Assembly: GCA_945876305.1 (NCBI GenBank) | Contig: CAMCOB010000009.1 | Span: 1-23,220 of the forward strand | Reading direction: 5' to 3' | Origin: Bifidobacterium breve | GTDB lineage: Bacteria; Actinomycetota; Thermoleophilia; Miltoncostaeales; Miltoncostaeaceae | Length of the DNA: 23,220 bases | Part shown: positions 1-6,460 of the stretch, piece after piece | Layout: every line of letters starts with the position of its first letter | Numbering within the stretch: position 1 is the stretch's first letter | Program-made: the position numbers and the translations under genes | Notes under the pieces: model-generated | Told to the model about the DNA's origin: nothing | Databases searched by the model: none | The model's input: only the letters and a program-made list of their open reading frames with translations

Positions 1-138
1 GAGTCTGGTCGGTCGCGCGCCCTGCGTATCGGGTGCCGCGCCGAGTACGGGTACCATGAAACGTGCCCCCGCAGTATTGACGCGGCTACGCGGCATCCCC
101 GCCGTTGGGTGCGAAACCCCCGAGTCAGGAGATCCTCC
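1..138. other. Upstream region of the secreted-protein gene
   Basis: No gene is supported here. It contains the ribosome binding site AGGAGA at 127-132. TTGACG near 77-82 resembles a -35 box, but no good -10 lies at the proper distance, so no promoter is called. Confidence 0.4.
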
Positions 139-1458
139 ATGCCCCGCAATATCACCCGTCTGGCCGTTGCCGGTCTCTGTGGGAGCGCAGCTCTTGTGGC
201 CAGCGGCGTGGTTGCCGCGAATGGGCAGCCGACGAATCCGATGTACCAGTCGCTGCGCAAGGACGTGATCATCAACGCGGACATGTGGGCGAAGAAGCCG
301 AGCATGCTCGCGGCCGGGCTGGGTTTTGTGAACATCATCGGGGTGAACGATGCGGGCTCAACCGACCCGGGCGTCGCACAGGCTGCGGTGCAGGCGGTGG
401 ACGGTGCGTTCAACGTGGGGCTCACGTGCGCGTCAACCTCGACTCCGCCGCAGCGTGCGCTCACGTCCGCGGCCACCCCCTCGCAGGCCGCGGCCAGCGG
501 GCTGCCCGTCTATTACGGCGCCGGCCTTCCGGTGGAGTTCTCGTGGCCGGTGCGCCCGAGCACGGTTGACCCCACCGATTTCCGGGTCACGTTGAACGAC
601 GGATCTGTCGTCACTCCGGTGGATGCCGCAGTGAATCCGAACTACGAGTACAACGAGCGCTCGACAGTGGTGCTCTTCGGTGCGTTCGGAAACAATCTTC
701 CGTCCACCGATGCGAACGGACGCTTTGTCACGAAGGTTGAGGTGGTCAGTGATCCGACGCCGATGCAGTTGATCGGCCTTCGCGGGCGTCTCGTAAGCGC
801 CGTGGGGATGTCGGCAACCAAGTCAACCTCACCCTATGACAACCAGCCGACCGACCCCACCCAGTGGACCGGCCCGCATCTGACGGGCGGGAAGATCTCG
901 CGAATGTCCACGGCGGGCGAGCAGGCACCGATCTTCTGGCGGTCACCACTGCCGAACGATGGTGTGAGCCTTTACGGGTCGAGCGCCAAGTTCCGGGTGC
1001 GGGTGCTGACGACCGGTGGCTTCTCCCCCGATGGCATTCGCAGCCTGTACCCCACCGACTACCGCAACTTCTTCCAGGTCATCGCCGTTTCGCGTTCCGG
1101 GCGTCCCATCGCGCTCGTGGACCCGGGCAAGACCTATCGCATTGACGGATACCCGCTCAAGGTGGTGGGCCTTGCCGACCTCGGCCACAAGCTGGATTCC
1201 TACGACGCCTGCTACGCCGAGGATCACGACAACCAGATCGACATCATCCTTGACGGCGATATCCGCGCCGCGAGCCGGGTGCGCTTTGTGCGCATCCCGG
1301 CAATAGGCAATGGCTACCACCCCTTCTACAACCCGGGTGGCCCGGGCCAGACGCCGGTGGCAGGGGTTCGCTACACGGCACCCGGTCCCCGAATGGTGCA
1401 GCCCATCCTCAATGCCCTGTCTCACCCGATGACAGTGACCTTTCACCCGAAGGCGTAG
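139..1458 (+). CDS. Secreted protein of unknown function (439 aa)
   Basis: I do not recognise this protein. The ATG at 139 is chosen because AGGAGA (127-132) lies 6 nt upstream; an in-frame ATG at 109 has no such site and would spoil the signal peptide. From this start the protein opens MPRNITRLAVAGLCGSAALV, a basic n-region followed by a hydrophobic core, then a small-residue stretch (VVAANG) suited to signal peptidase I. The mature part is rich in Thr, Ser, Pro, Gly and Asn, has no clear transmembrane segment, and alternates short beta-like stretches with loops, as in secreted or cell-envelope proteins. Two Cys (in GLTCAST and YDACYAE) might form a disulfide after export. It runs towards mscL, with only 5 nt between the two stop codons. 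No catalytic motif is visible. Coding status is well supported by length, signal peptide and ribosome binding site; function is unknown. Confidence 0.8.
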   Translation: MPRNITRLAVAGLCGSAALVASGVVAANGQPTNPMYQSLRKDVIINADMWAKKPSMLAAGLGFVNIIGVNDAGSTDPGVAQAAVQAVDGAFNVGLTCASTSTPPQRALTSAATPSQAAASGLPVYYGAGLPVEFSWPVRPSTVDPTDFRVTLNDGSVVTPVDAAVNPNYEYNERSTVVLFGAFGNNLPSTDANGRFVTKVEVVSDPTPMQLIGLRGRLVSAVGMSATKSTSPYDNQPTDPTQWTGPHLTGGKISRMSTAGEQAPIFWRSPLPNDGVSLYGSSAKFRVRVLTTGGFSPDGIRSLYPTDYRNFFQVIAVSRSGRPIALVDPGKTYRIDGYPLKVVGLADLGHKLDSYDACYAEDHDNQIDIILDGDIRAASRVRFVRIPAIGNGYHPFYNPGGPGQTPVAGVRYTAPGPRMVQPILNALSHPMTVTFHPKA

Positions 1459-1463
1459 TCAGG

Positions 1464-1886
1464 TCAGGCCGTCTCTGGCGTGAGGTCTCCCGTGCAGTGG
1501 GGGCAACGGGTTGCTGCGATGGAGACGTCTTCCAGGCAGTGGTCGCATGAGCGCTTCTCGGCCTTCTCACCCATCACGCGCACGATGACCTTCACCACGA
1601 TGAAGAGCACGAGCGCGATGAGCACGAACGCAATGAGTGCATTGATGAAGCTGCCGTACGTGAACACCGACCCATTGATGGTGAACGTGAGGGTGGAGAA
1701 GTCGGATTGACCGAAGAGGGCCGCGATGAGCGGCGTGATGAATGAATCGACAAGTGACTTGATGAGCACGGCGCCTGCAGCGCCCAGCATGAATGCCACG
1801 GCAACCTTGATGAGGCTGTCCGAAAACGCGAACGCCTTGAAATCGTCCCAGAACCGTGTCGTGCGGTTGGGTGTCCTCTCAGCCAT
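1464..1886 (-). CDS. mscL: Large-conductance mechanosensitive channel MscL with C-terminal zinc ribbon
   Basis: MscL is a homopentameric inner-membrane channel that opens under membrane tension to release solutes during hypo-osmotic shock. The start at 1886 has an AGGAGG motif about 10 nt upstream and gives a 140-aa protein beginning MAERTPNRTTRFWDDFKAFA. The amphipathic N-terminal helix is followed by TM1 (about 22-48, with the Gly/Ala-rich pore stretch VAVAFMLGAAGAV), a periplasmic loop containing the typical FTINGSVFTYGSFINA segment (68-83), and TM2 (about 84-106). In place of the usual charged helical bundle, the C-terminus carries C114-x2-C117 and C128-x2-C131 (CDHCLEDV...TRCPHC), a zinc-ribbon pattern. 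This tail is, as far as I recall, found in other actinobacterial MscL proteins. The reading frame stays open upstream to 2138, but the ribosome binding site and the family start both favour 1886. Confidence 0.94.
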   Translation of the reverse strand: MAERTPNRTTRFWDDFKAFAFSDSLIKVAVAFMLGAAGAVLIKSLVDSFITPLIAALFGQSDFSTLTFTINGSVFTYGSFINALIAFVLIALVLFIVVKVIVRVMGEKAEKRSCDHCLEDVSIAATRCPHCTGDLTPETA

Positions 1887-2138
1887 GACCTGCGCCCTCC
1901 TCGTCGGGGTTCGTTGTATGGGGGGGCGGAATGGCAAGGAGGGTACCGGTCGCTGCGGCGCGAAGAATCGCGGCGCCCGGCCCGCCGGCTGCACTGGTGT
2001 GCGCGCGGGCAATCCGTGGGCGAGGCCCTCGATCAGCACGCGGCACCACGCCGTGACCGGGTGTTCCGGGTCGAAGGCCACAAGCTCGGTGTCCTCATTC
2101 ACCCGCTCCAGCATGCGCGCGACCCACCCGGCGACCAT
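1887..2138 (-). other. Open frame upstream of and in frame with mscL; possible remnant
   Basis: The mscL frame continues without a stop to an ATG at 2138. The first 40 or so residues (for example GWVARMLERVNEDTELVAFD) look protein-like, while the next 40 are Pro/Arg-rich and do not. There is no ribosome binding site at 2138, and mscL has its own at 1886. It may be chance, a decayed small gene, or an N-terminal extension. A TANNNT sequence (TACCCT on the minus strand near 1940) could be the mscL promoter, which would exclude this stretch from its mRNA. Confidence 0.2.
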
Positions 2139-2161
2139 TCCGCACGGGGGGTTTCGGCTGG

Positions 2162-2167
2162 TACCCT
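2162..2167 (+). promoter_or_regulatory. Possible -10 box for tRNA-Val
   Basis: TACCCT fits TANNNT and ends 10 nt before the first base of the tRNA. The same hexamer precedes the gene at 19102. No convincing -35 is visible. Confidence 0.3.
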
Positions 2168-2177
2168 GCCGGACCCC

Positions 2178-2249
2178 GGGCAGTTAGCTCAGCGGGAGAG
2201 CGCCCGCCTCACACGCGGGAGGTCACTGGTTCAATCCCAGTACTGCCCA
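2178..2249 (+). tRNA. tRNA-Val (anticodon CAC)
   Basis: A complete cloverleaf can be drawn. The acceptor stem GGGCAGT (2178-2184) pairs with ACTGCCC (2242-2248), followed by discriminator A2249. The D arm is GCTC/GAGC around AGCGGGA. The anticodon stem CCCGC/GCGGG closes the loop CTCACAC, giving anticodon CAC, which reads the valine codon GUG. The T arm ACTGG/CCAGT encloses TTCAATC. CCA is not encoded. GUG is a frequent Val codon at this GC content. The gene converges on recR, with only 5 nt between them. Confidence 0.95.
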
Positions 2250-2254
2250 CTCTT

Positions 2255-2854
2255 CTAGATCTCGCGGCGGCCCAGATAGGCGCGGCCGAGCGTGAGTTCG
2301 TCGGCGTGCTCCAGGTCGGCACCCACCGGCAGGCCCGACGCCAGGCGAGTCACCTTGATGCGGTCGCGCACGCGGTCGGCCAGAAAGAGCGCCGTGGCCT
2401 CTCCGCTCATGGTGGGGTTGGTGGCGATCACCAGCTCGGTGACGCCATCACGTTCAATCCGTTGGTCGAGTTCGACGATGCGCAGATCCTCGGGATCCAC
2501 TCCGTCAATGGGCGAGAGCGCCCCGCCCAGTACGTGGTACCGCCCACGGAACTCATGGGTGCGTTCGATCGACATGATGGCCGAGGGCTCCTCCACCACG
2601 CAGATGACAGTGGGGTCGCGCCTGGTATCGGCGCACACCGGGCACAGATCGCCCTCGGCGAATGAGAAGCACTGGGTGCAGGGTGTAATGCGATCGACCA
2701 CGGCAGCGATGGCATCGGCCAGCGCCTGCGGTCGCTCTGACGGCATTCTCAACAGGTGAAAGGCCAGGCGCTGGGCGCTGCGGGGTCCGATGCCCGGCAG
2801 GCGGGCCAGCTCGGTGACCAGCGCGTCAACCGACGGTGTGAGGATGGACGCCAT
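2255..2854 (-). CDS. recR: Recombination mediator protein RecR
   Basis: RecR works with RecO (and RecF) to load RecA onto SSB-coated single-stranded DNA in gap repair. The 199-aa length is normal. In order it has an N-terminal helix-hairpin-helix (LPGIGPRSAQRLAFHLL, about 19-35), a Cys4 zinc finger (C59, C62, C71, C74; CTQCFSFAEGDLCPVC) and a Toprim domain starting near residue 82 (TVICVVEEPSAIMSIE). The loop HVLGGALSPIDGV and the C-terminal TRLASGLPVGADLEHAD segment are family hallmarks. It is last in the run SRP RNA-dnaX-ybaB-recR, 18 nt downstream of ybaB, an order conserved in Gram-positive bacteria. I see no strong ribosome binding site at the ATG, so translation may depend on ybaB upstream. 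Confidence 0.97.
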   Translation of the reverse strand: MASILTPSVDALVTELARLPGIGPRSAQRLAFHLLRMPSERPQALADAIAAVVDRITPCTQCFSFAEGDLCPVCADTRRDPTVICVVEEPSAIMSIERTHEFRGRYHVLGGALSPIDGVDPEDLRIVELDQRIERDGVTELVIATNPTMSGEATALFLADRVRDRIKVTRLASGLPVGADLEHADELTLGRAYLGRREI

Positions 2855-2872
2855 TCGGGAGGCTGGTGCGGC

Positions 2873-3193
2873 CTAGAAGCCCGGTAGCCCGAGGCCACCT
2901 AGGCCACCGGTGACGGCGCTCATGCGCTGGTTCGCCAGCTCCTGCGCTGCCCGGAGCGCCTCGTTCACTGCAGCAACGACCACGTCCTGCAGCAGTTCCA
3001 CGTCATCCGGGTCCACCGCAGCGGGGCTGATCTCGACGCTCACGAGTTCGAGCCCTCCGCTCACCGTGGCAGTGACCGCGCCGCCACCGGCCGACGCCGA
3101 CACGGTCTCGGTGAGCAGCTCCTCCTGCACCCGGGCCATGTCGTCCTGCAGCTTCTGCATCTGCTTCATCATCTTCTGCTGATTCATCGCCAT
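2873..3193 (-). CDS. YbaB/EbfC family nucleoid-associated protein
   Basis: This is a small dimeric DNA-binding protein of the YbaB/EbfC family, thought to act as a nucleoid-associated protein and usually encoded between dnaX and recR, as here. It has 106 aa. The N-terminus is a long Met/Gln/Lys-rich helix (NQQKMMKQMQKLQDDMARVQ), followed by the family core (GGAVTATVSGGLELVSVEIS) with two beta-strand stretches and then the helix DVVVAAVNEALRAAQELANQ. A Gly/Leu-rich tail ends the protein. The ATG at 3193 has AGGAA about 7 nt upstream, inside the end of dnaX; the dnaX stop is 2 nt away, so the two genes are probably translationally coupled. An alternative ATG lies two codons downstream. Confidence 0.95.
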   Translation of the reverse strand: MAMNQQKMMKQMQKLQDDMARVQEELLTETVSASAGGGAVTATVSGGLELVSVEISPAAVDPDDVELLQDVVVAAVNEALRAAQELANQRMSAVTGGLGGLGLPGF

Positions 3194-3195
3194 GG

Positions 3196-5118
3196 CTATT
3201 CCTTTTTGGTGGTGTCGATCAACTCTGCATCGAATGCCGCGCGGATCTCCTCGATAACACGGGCGTGGTCAATCGGTGCCTCGCCCGGAGCGGGCACTGC
3301 ATTCTCGGTGATGTCGGGCACGGGTGCATGCGCGGTGGAGAGCTCGACCACGCTCAGTGCCAGTGCCTCGCCGCAGAGGTCCTTGATAACCACCTCCACG
3401 CCCGCCCGCTCGTCGGGGCGCGAGAGCATGGCGACGGCCACGCCACCATTGACCCCCACGGTGATAATCCCGCCGGCCACGCGCTGTACCTCTGACCCCT
3501 GCAGGAAGGCATGCAGGTGCGGGGAGTGCTGCTCGAGGATCCCCAGCACACGCGGCCATGCACGTCCGATGTGCTCCGCGTCGGGCAGCACCGGGTCAAG
3601 CGCGTGGGCGGGCTCGGGCTCGGCGACAGCCTCGACAGCCTCGACAGCCTCGACAGCCTCGACAGCCTCGACAGCCGTTGGCGTCTCGTCGGCAATGGGT
3701 GGCTGATCAACCACCCCTTCGGGCGGCGGCGCGTCTGATCCCGGGTCATCCGCTATGTCGTCGGGTGCATCGGGTACCGCATGCAGCGCGGACGTCGACG
3801 CCGGGGGCGCCGCGACGGCGGGCACCGGTGGCTCGGCCGGCAGATCGGGCACTGCCACAGGTGCTGGGGGCGGTGGTGCCGGTGCGGCCGGTGCTGGCAC
3901 AGGCGTGGGTGTGACGACAGGTGCCGGGGGGGCAACCACAACGGGCGCCGGGGCCGGCCGCCCGCGCTCCAGTGCATCGACCCGGGCGGCGACTCCCTCG
4001 ATACCTGGATCGAGGAATGGGCGCGACAGCTTGGCAGCCACGAGTTCCAGCTGAATACGTGGGTCGGCCTGCCCATGGCGGATACGTACCTGGGCATCTG
4101 CCAGCAGATCGATGGCGCGCACCACCTGCACCGGGCTCAACTGGTTGGCCTGGGCACGCAGGCGATCGAGCTCGTTGGGCGCCAGCGCCCACTCCTCGCG
4201 TACCTGTGCCCCCTGCTGAAGCAGGCAGGCGTGGCGCAGGTGGGTCACCAGCCCGCGCATAAGTTCCTCAGGGTCGGCCCCGCCATCGAGCGACGACTCC
4301 AGCAGGTCGAAGGCGCCGGCGGCGTCGCCCTGCGCCATCAGATCAACCAAGTCGAACAGGGTCTCGCGGCTCACCACACCCAGCAGTTCAAGCGCATCGG
4401 CTAGGTCCACCTTGCCGCCACCGAAGGTCGAGATCTGGTCGAGCAGCCCCAACGCATCGCGGTATGAGCCGTCGGCGGCGCGCGCCACCAGGTCGAGGGC
4501 CTGGGGGGTGGTCTCGATGTTCTCGGTCTTTGCGACGCGCTCGAGCACGGTGAGCAGGTTTGCCACACCGGGCTTTCGCAGCGTATAGGTCTGCAAACGC
4601 GAGCGGATGGTGGGAAGCAGGTCCCACGGGTGGGTGGTGCACAGAATGACCACCAGCTGCGGTGGCGGCTCTTCGAGGGTCTTCAGCAGCGCGCTGGCTG
4701 CACTCTCCTGAATCTGGTGGGCCTCGTCCATGATGGTGATGCGGTACCTCGACACCACAGGGGCGTAGCGCACGCTCTCCAGCCACTCGCGCATCTCATC
4801 GATGCGGCGGGCGCTTGATGCGGCGTCAACCTCCACCACGTCGAGCCAATCGTCATGCCCGATGCGACGGCATGAGTCGCACTCGCCGCATGGAGTGGCG
4901 GTGGGCGCGGTGAATGCCTGACAGTTGAGACATCGGGCAAGAATGCGCGCCGTGGTGGTCTTGCCGGTGCCGCGCGGACCTGAGAACAGAAACCCATGCG
5001 CAATGGTGCCGCGCTCGAGCGCATTCGAAAGCGTGCGCGCGACATGCCCCTGGCCGACGAGATCTTCGAAGCGGCGGGGCCGATAACGGTTGTAGAGGCT
5101 CTGTCCGGGGTCTGTCAC
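3196..5118 (-). CDS. dnaX: DNA polymerase III subunit gamma/tau (clamp-loader ATPase)
   Basis: This is the motor subunit of the clamp loader, which places the beta sliding clamp on DNA. From GTG 5118 it has 640 aa, starting VTDPGQSLYNRYRPRRFEDLVGQ, as is usual for DnaX. Visible parts are Walker A GPRGTGKT (47-54), the zinc-module Cys (C63/C66, C77, C80, C83), Walker B IMDEAH (129-134), the sensor-1 region ILCTTHPWDLLPTIRSRLQT, the clamp-loader collar, and a long Pro/Ala/Val linker (about 380-540) before the C-terminal tau-like domain. An in-frame ATG at 5208 and GTG at 5145 both lie inside the SRP RNA, so they are unlikely starts. The GTG at 5118 lacks a clear ribosome binding site. The linker contains a tandem repeat. 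No A-rich slippery sequence for a short gamma form was noticed. Confidence 0.96.
   Translation of the reverse strand: MTDPGQSLYNRYRPRRFEDLVGQGHVARTLSNALERGTIAHGFLFSGPRGTGKTTTARILARCLNCQAFTAPTATPCGECDSCRRIGHDDWLDVVEVDAASSARRIDEMREWLESVRYAPVVSRYRITIMDEAHQIQESAASALLKTLEEPPPQLVVILCTTHPWDLLPTIRSRLQTYTLRKPGVANLLTVLERVAKTENIETTPQALDLVARAADGSYRDALGLLDQISTFGGGKVDLADALELLGVVSRETLFDLVDLMAQGDAAGAFDLLESSLDGGADPEELMRGLVTHLRHACLLQQGAQVREEWALAPNELDRLRAQANQLSPVQVVRAIDLLADAQVRIRHGQADPRIQLELVAAKLSRPFLDPGIEGVAARVDALERGRPAPAPVVVAPPAPVVTPTPVPAPAAPAPPPPAPVAVPDLPAEPPVPAVAAPPASTSALHAVPDAPDDIADDPGSDAPPPEGVVDQPPIADETPTAVEAVEAVEAVEAVEAVAEPEPAHALDPVLPDAEHIGRAWPRVLGILEQHSPHLHAFLQGSEVQRVAGGIITVGVNGGVAVAMLSRPDERAGVEVVIKDLCGEALALSVVELSTAHAPVPDITENAVPAPGEAPIDHARVIEEIRAAFDAELIDTTKKE
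3625..3678 (-). repeat. 9-bp tandem repeat inside dnaX (Val-Glu-Ala repeats)
   Basis: On the plus strand the unit gacagcctc is repeated five times exactly (3625-3669), then a sixth partial copy follows (gacagccgt). On the coding strand it gives a run of Val-Glu-Ala triplets in the low-complexity linker. The length is a multiple of three, so copy-number changes would keep the frame. It is a coding microsatellite, not a CRISPR array. Confidence 0.9.
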
Positions 5119-5133
5119 GTGAGAGTTGGAAGT

Positions 5134-5407
5134 GTGACCGTGCACCCACCGTCGAATACCTGCCGGGAAGTGGAACTCAGGGATGTGACTCCGGCGAGGT
5201 GGCCCCACTGCGCGTGGGAGGGTCCGCTTAAGGCTGCTTCCTTCCGGACCTGACCTGATTCACGGTCGCCCACCGAATGGGACCTCGCCTTCAATGCCAC
5301 ATCATCTGAGCCCATGCCTCCGAGTAGGACCCTCGGGCGGGAGTTCAGCCCCGCTGTAGCGGATTGCGGATACAGGGCACCGCTAGCTCCCCGCCTAGCA
5401 CGGTCAC
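5134..5407 (-). ncRNA. ffs: Signal recognition particle RNA, long bacterial form with Alu domain
   Basis: The SRP RNA pairs with protein Ffh to target nascent membrane and secreted proteins. The conserved S-domain core is clear on the minus strand: CAGGTCAGGTCCGGAAGGAAG, with the GGAA tetraloop (plus-strand positions about 5228-5255). The molecule is much longer than a 4.5S RNA. Near its 5' end it has GGTGCCCTGTA and GCAATCCGCT, matching the Alu-domain sequence of the Bacillus subtilis scRNA as I remember it. The 5' end GTGACCGTGC (5398-5407) is exactly complementary to GCACGGTCAC at the 3' end (5134-5143), closing the long rod. GGCGAGGT/ACCTCGCC (5282-5289 with 5193-5200) forms an inner helix. 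The gene sits just before dnaX, as in Bacillus. The ends are set by the terminal helix and are accurate to a few bases. Confidence 0.93.
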
Positions 5408-5413
5408 AAGACG

Positions 5414-5419
5414 AGGATA
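5414..5419 (-). promoter_or_regulatory. -10 box of the SRP RNA
   Basis: TATCCT on the minus strand is followed by 6 nt and then GTGACC, the first bases of the terminal helix of the SRP RNA. The distance puts the transcription start at the structural 5' end. No good -35 match is visible. Confidence 0.5.
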
Positions 5420-5452
5420 GGGGACGCGCGCTCATCGCGCTCGCCCGACGAG

Positions 5453-5770
5453 CTACTCGGCCTTGCCGCGAGCCGCCTTGCGCGCGGCCTTGGCAGCAGC
5501 CTTGTCGGCAGCTTCGTCCTTCGGGGCAATCCGGGGGGTGATGCGCTCGCCCTTCTTGCGGGCATTCATCGCGCCAAAGATGGCAGCAATGCCGCCACCG
5601 ATCATGGCCATGGTGAGTGCCAAGTACATCCACACCTTGACATCGCCCTGCATCCCCGTGATGAGCCACATGAAGGTGCCCCACACGAAGCCGATGGTGA
5701 GGCCACCAGCCACCCACTTTATGCGGCTGGAGTCGCCACCCTTTTCGCTGACGCGGCGGAGGATTCCCAT
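5453..5770 (-). CDS. Small two-TM membrane protein of unknown function
   Basis: This 105-aa protein has two clear hydrophobic segments: about 18-40 (IKWVAGGLTIGFVWGTFMWL) and about 46-68 (VWMYLALTMAMIGGGIAAIF). Each has Gly residues that could allow close helix packing. The C-terminal 35 residues are an Ala/Lys/Arg-rich, highly charged tail (for example KAAAKAARKAARGKAE) that is probably cytoplasmic and helical. I do not recognise a named family. The start ATG follows 9 nt after the stop of the DUF4389-like gene and has no ribosome binding site. TAGACT lies 6 nt before the ATG, so a leaderless transcript is plausible. It lies between that gene and the SRP RNA, all on the same strand. Confidence 0.75.
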   Translation of the reverse strand: MGILRRVSEKGGDSSRIKWVAGGLTIGFVWGTFMWLITGMQGDVKVWMYLALTMAMIGGGIAAIFGAMNARKKGERITPRIAPKDEAADKAAAKAARKAARGKAE

Positions 5771-5776
5771 AGGGGA

Positions 5777-5782
5777 AGTCTA
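5777..5782 (-). promoter_or_regulatory. Candidate leaderless -10 box (TAGACT)
   Basis: TAGACT, then 6 nt, then the ATG at 5770. It overlaps the stop codon of the upstream gene. Part of a repeated pattern in this window. Confidence 0.4.
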
Positions 5783-6352
5783 GGGAAGGTGCCGGGCGCC
5801 GGAAAACGGCATGGCGTCGCTCAGCCCGATACCAAAGGCGATGAGCCGGTACTCGAACGTGAGTACGCCCAGCTGCCAGCGCATGATGCGCTCCGATCGG
5901 CGGCCCATCAGGGCGAGGGCGGTGAACTGCAGAATGCCCAGAGCCACGTCAACCAGCAGCAGCAACGCGATGACAGTCCCGAGTGGTGCGTTCAGCAGAA
6001 TGCGCCCACCCGCCAGCCATCGGGACTGGACGGCGGCATGCGTCACCTGGACATCGAGCGGATAGTCGGTCTGCGACTTCCACCCCGGGTGCTCCTCCAC
6101 CAGCAGGCTCGCGTACCCGGCCACGTGCAGGAAGTACCGGTACCAGCGGCTCACCGGTTCCCAGAACCAGTTGGGGTTGCGCCCCTTAATAACGATGACA
6201 AACGCGATGATGATGCTCCACAGGGCCCAGATGCTCCACACCACAGCCCACAGCAGCAATGGGATGACCACGAATGCCCGCACGATGGCCACGGCCCGGC
6301 CGCTGACCTGCTGGCGCTCATAGGTGATGTCAACTGCAGGGTGCGTGGTCAC
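5780..6352 (-). CDS. DUF4389-like integral membrane protein
   Basis: A membrane protein that resembles the DUF4389 family, whose function is unknown. From GTG 6352 it has 190 aa. TM helices lie at about 18-55 (AIVRAFVVIPLLLWAVVWSI and following) and about 137-165 (GTVIALLLLVDVALGILQFT). The segment between them carries the family-like signature NPNWFWEPVSRWYRYFLHVAGYAS followed by LLVEEHPGW, where the Arg/Tyr-rich helix probably lies at the membrane surface. The frame is open to an ATG at 6385, but that site has no ribosome binding site. The GTG at 6352 is preceded by TACGAT and 6 nt, the leaderless arrangement seen at other genes here, so I prefer it. It is divergent from lysC. Confidence 0.78.
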   Translation of the reverse strand: MTTHPAVDITYERQQVSGRAVAIVRAFVVIPLLLWAVVWSIWALWSIIIAFVIVIKGRNPNWFWEPVSRWYRYFLHVAGYASLLVEEHPGWKSQTDYPLDVQVTHAAVQSRWLAGGRILLNAPLGTVIALLLLVDVALGILQFTALALMGRRSERIMRWQLGVLTFEYRLIAFGIGLSDAMPFSGARHLP

Positions 6353-6358
6353 GAGTCG

Positions 6359-6364
6359 ATCGTA
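6359..6364 (-). promoter_or_regulatory. Candidate leaderless -10 box (TACGAT)
   Basis: TACGAT on the minus strand, 6 nt before GTG 6352. It helps decide the start of the DUF4389-like gene and lies about 47 bp from the divergent lysC -10 box. Confidence 0.45.
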
Positions 6365-6410
6365 CGGGGTGCCGCCGTCGTCCATGGCGACGTCGGACCC
6401 CAGTCGGCAC

Positions 6411-6416
6411 TACAAT
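6411..6416 (+). promoter_or_regulatory. -10 box of the lysC-asd operon (TACAAT)
   Basis: TACAAT differs from the consensus TATAAT at one position and would start transcription near 6423. The leader is then only about 20-40 nt, too short for a lysine riboswitch, so feedback control is probably at enzyme level through the ACT domains. Confidence 0.5.
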
Positions 6417-6433
6417 CGCCCGCTGGCCCGGCC

Positions 6434-6440
6434 GAGGAGG
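6434..6440 (+). promoter_or_regulatory. Strong Shine-Dalgarno of lysC, placed for an AUC start
   Basis: GAGGAGG is the strongest ribosome binding site in the window. It is 5 nt from ATC 6446 but 20 nt from the first in-frame ATG at 6461. There is no in-frame ATG, GTG or TTG between the two. See the lysC entry. Confidence 0.7.
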
Positions 6441-6460
6441 TTGTCATCGCTCTCAGGGTC

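Noticed and set aside
3625..3678. Possible CRISPR-like repeat
   Set aside because: The 9-bp units are contiguous without spacers and lie in frame in dnaX.
5193..5289. Short 4.5S-type SRP RNA of 97 nt
   Set aside because: The inner helix could mark such an RNA, but the Alu-type sequences upstream and the exact pairing of both outer ends support the longer molecule.
5789..6460. N-terminal extension of the lysC frame
   Set aside because: It runs antisense to the DUF4389-like gene and through the lysC promoter; the kinase family starts at the KFGG segment.
6417..6460. Lysine riboswitch upstream of lysC
   Set aside because: The leader after the -10 box is only tens of bases, far too short.
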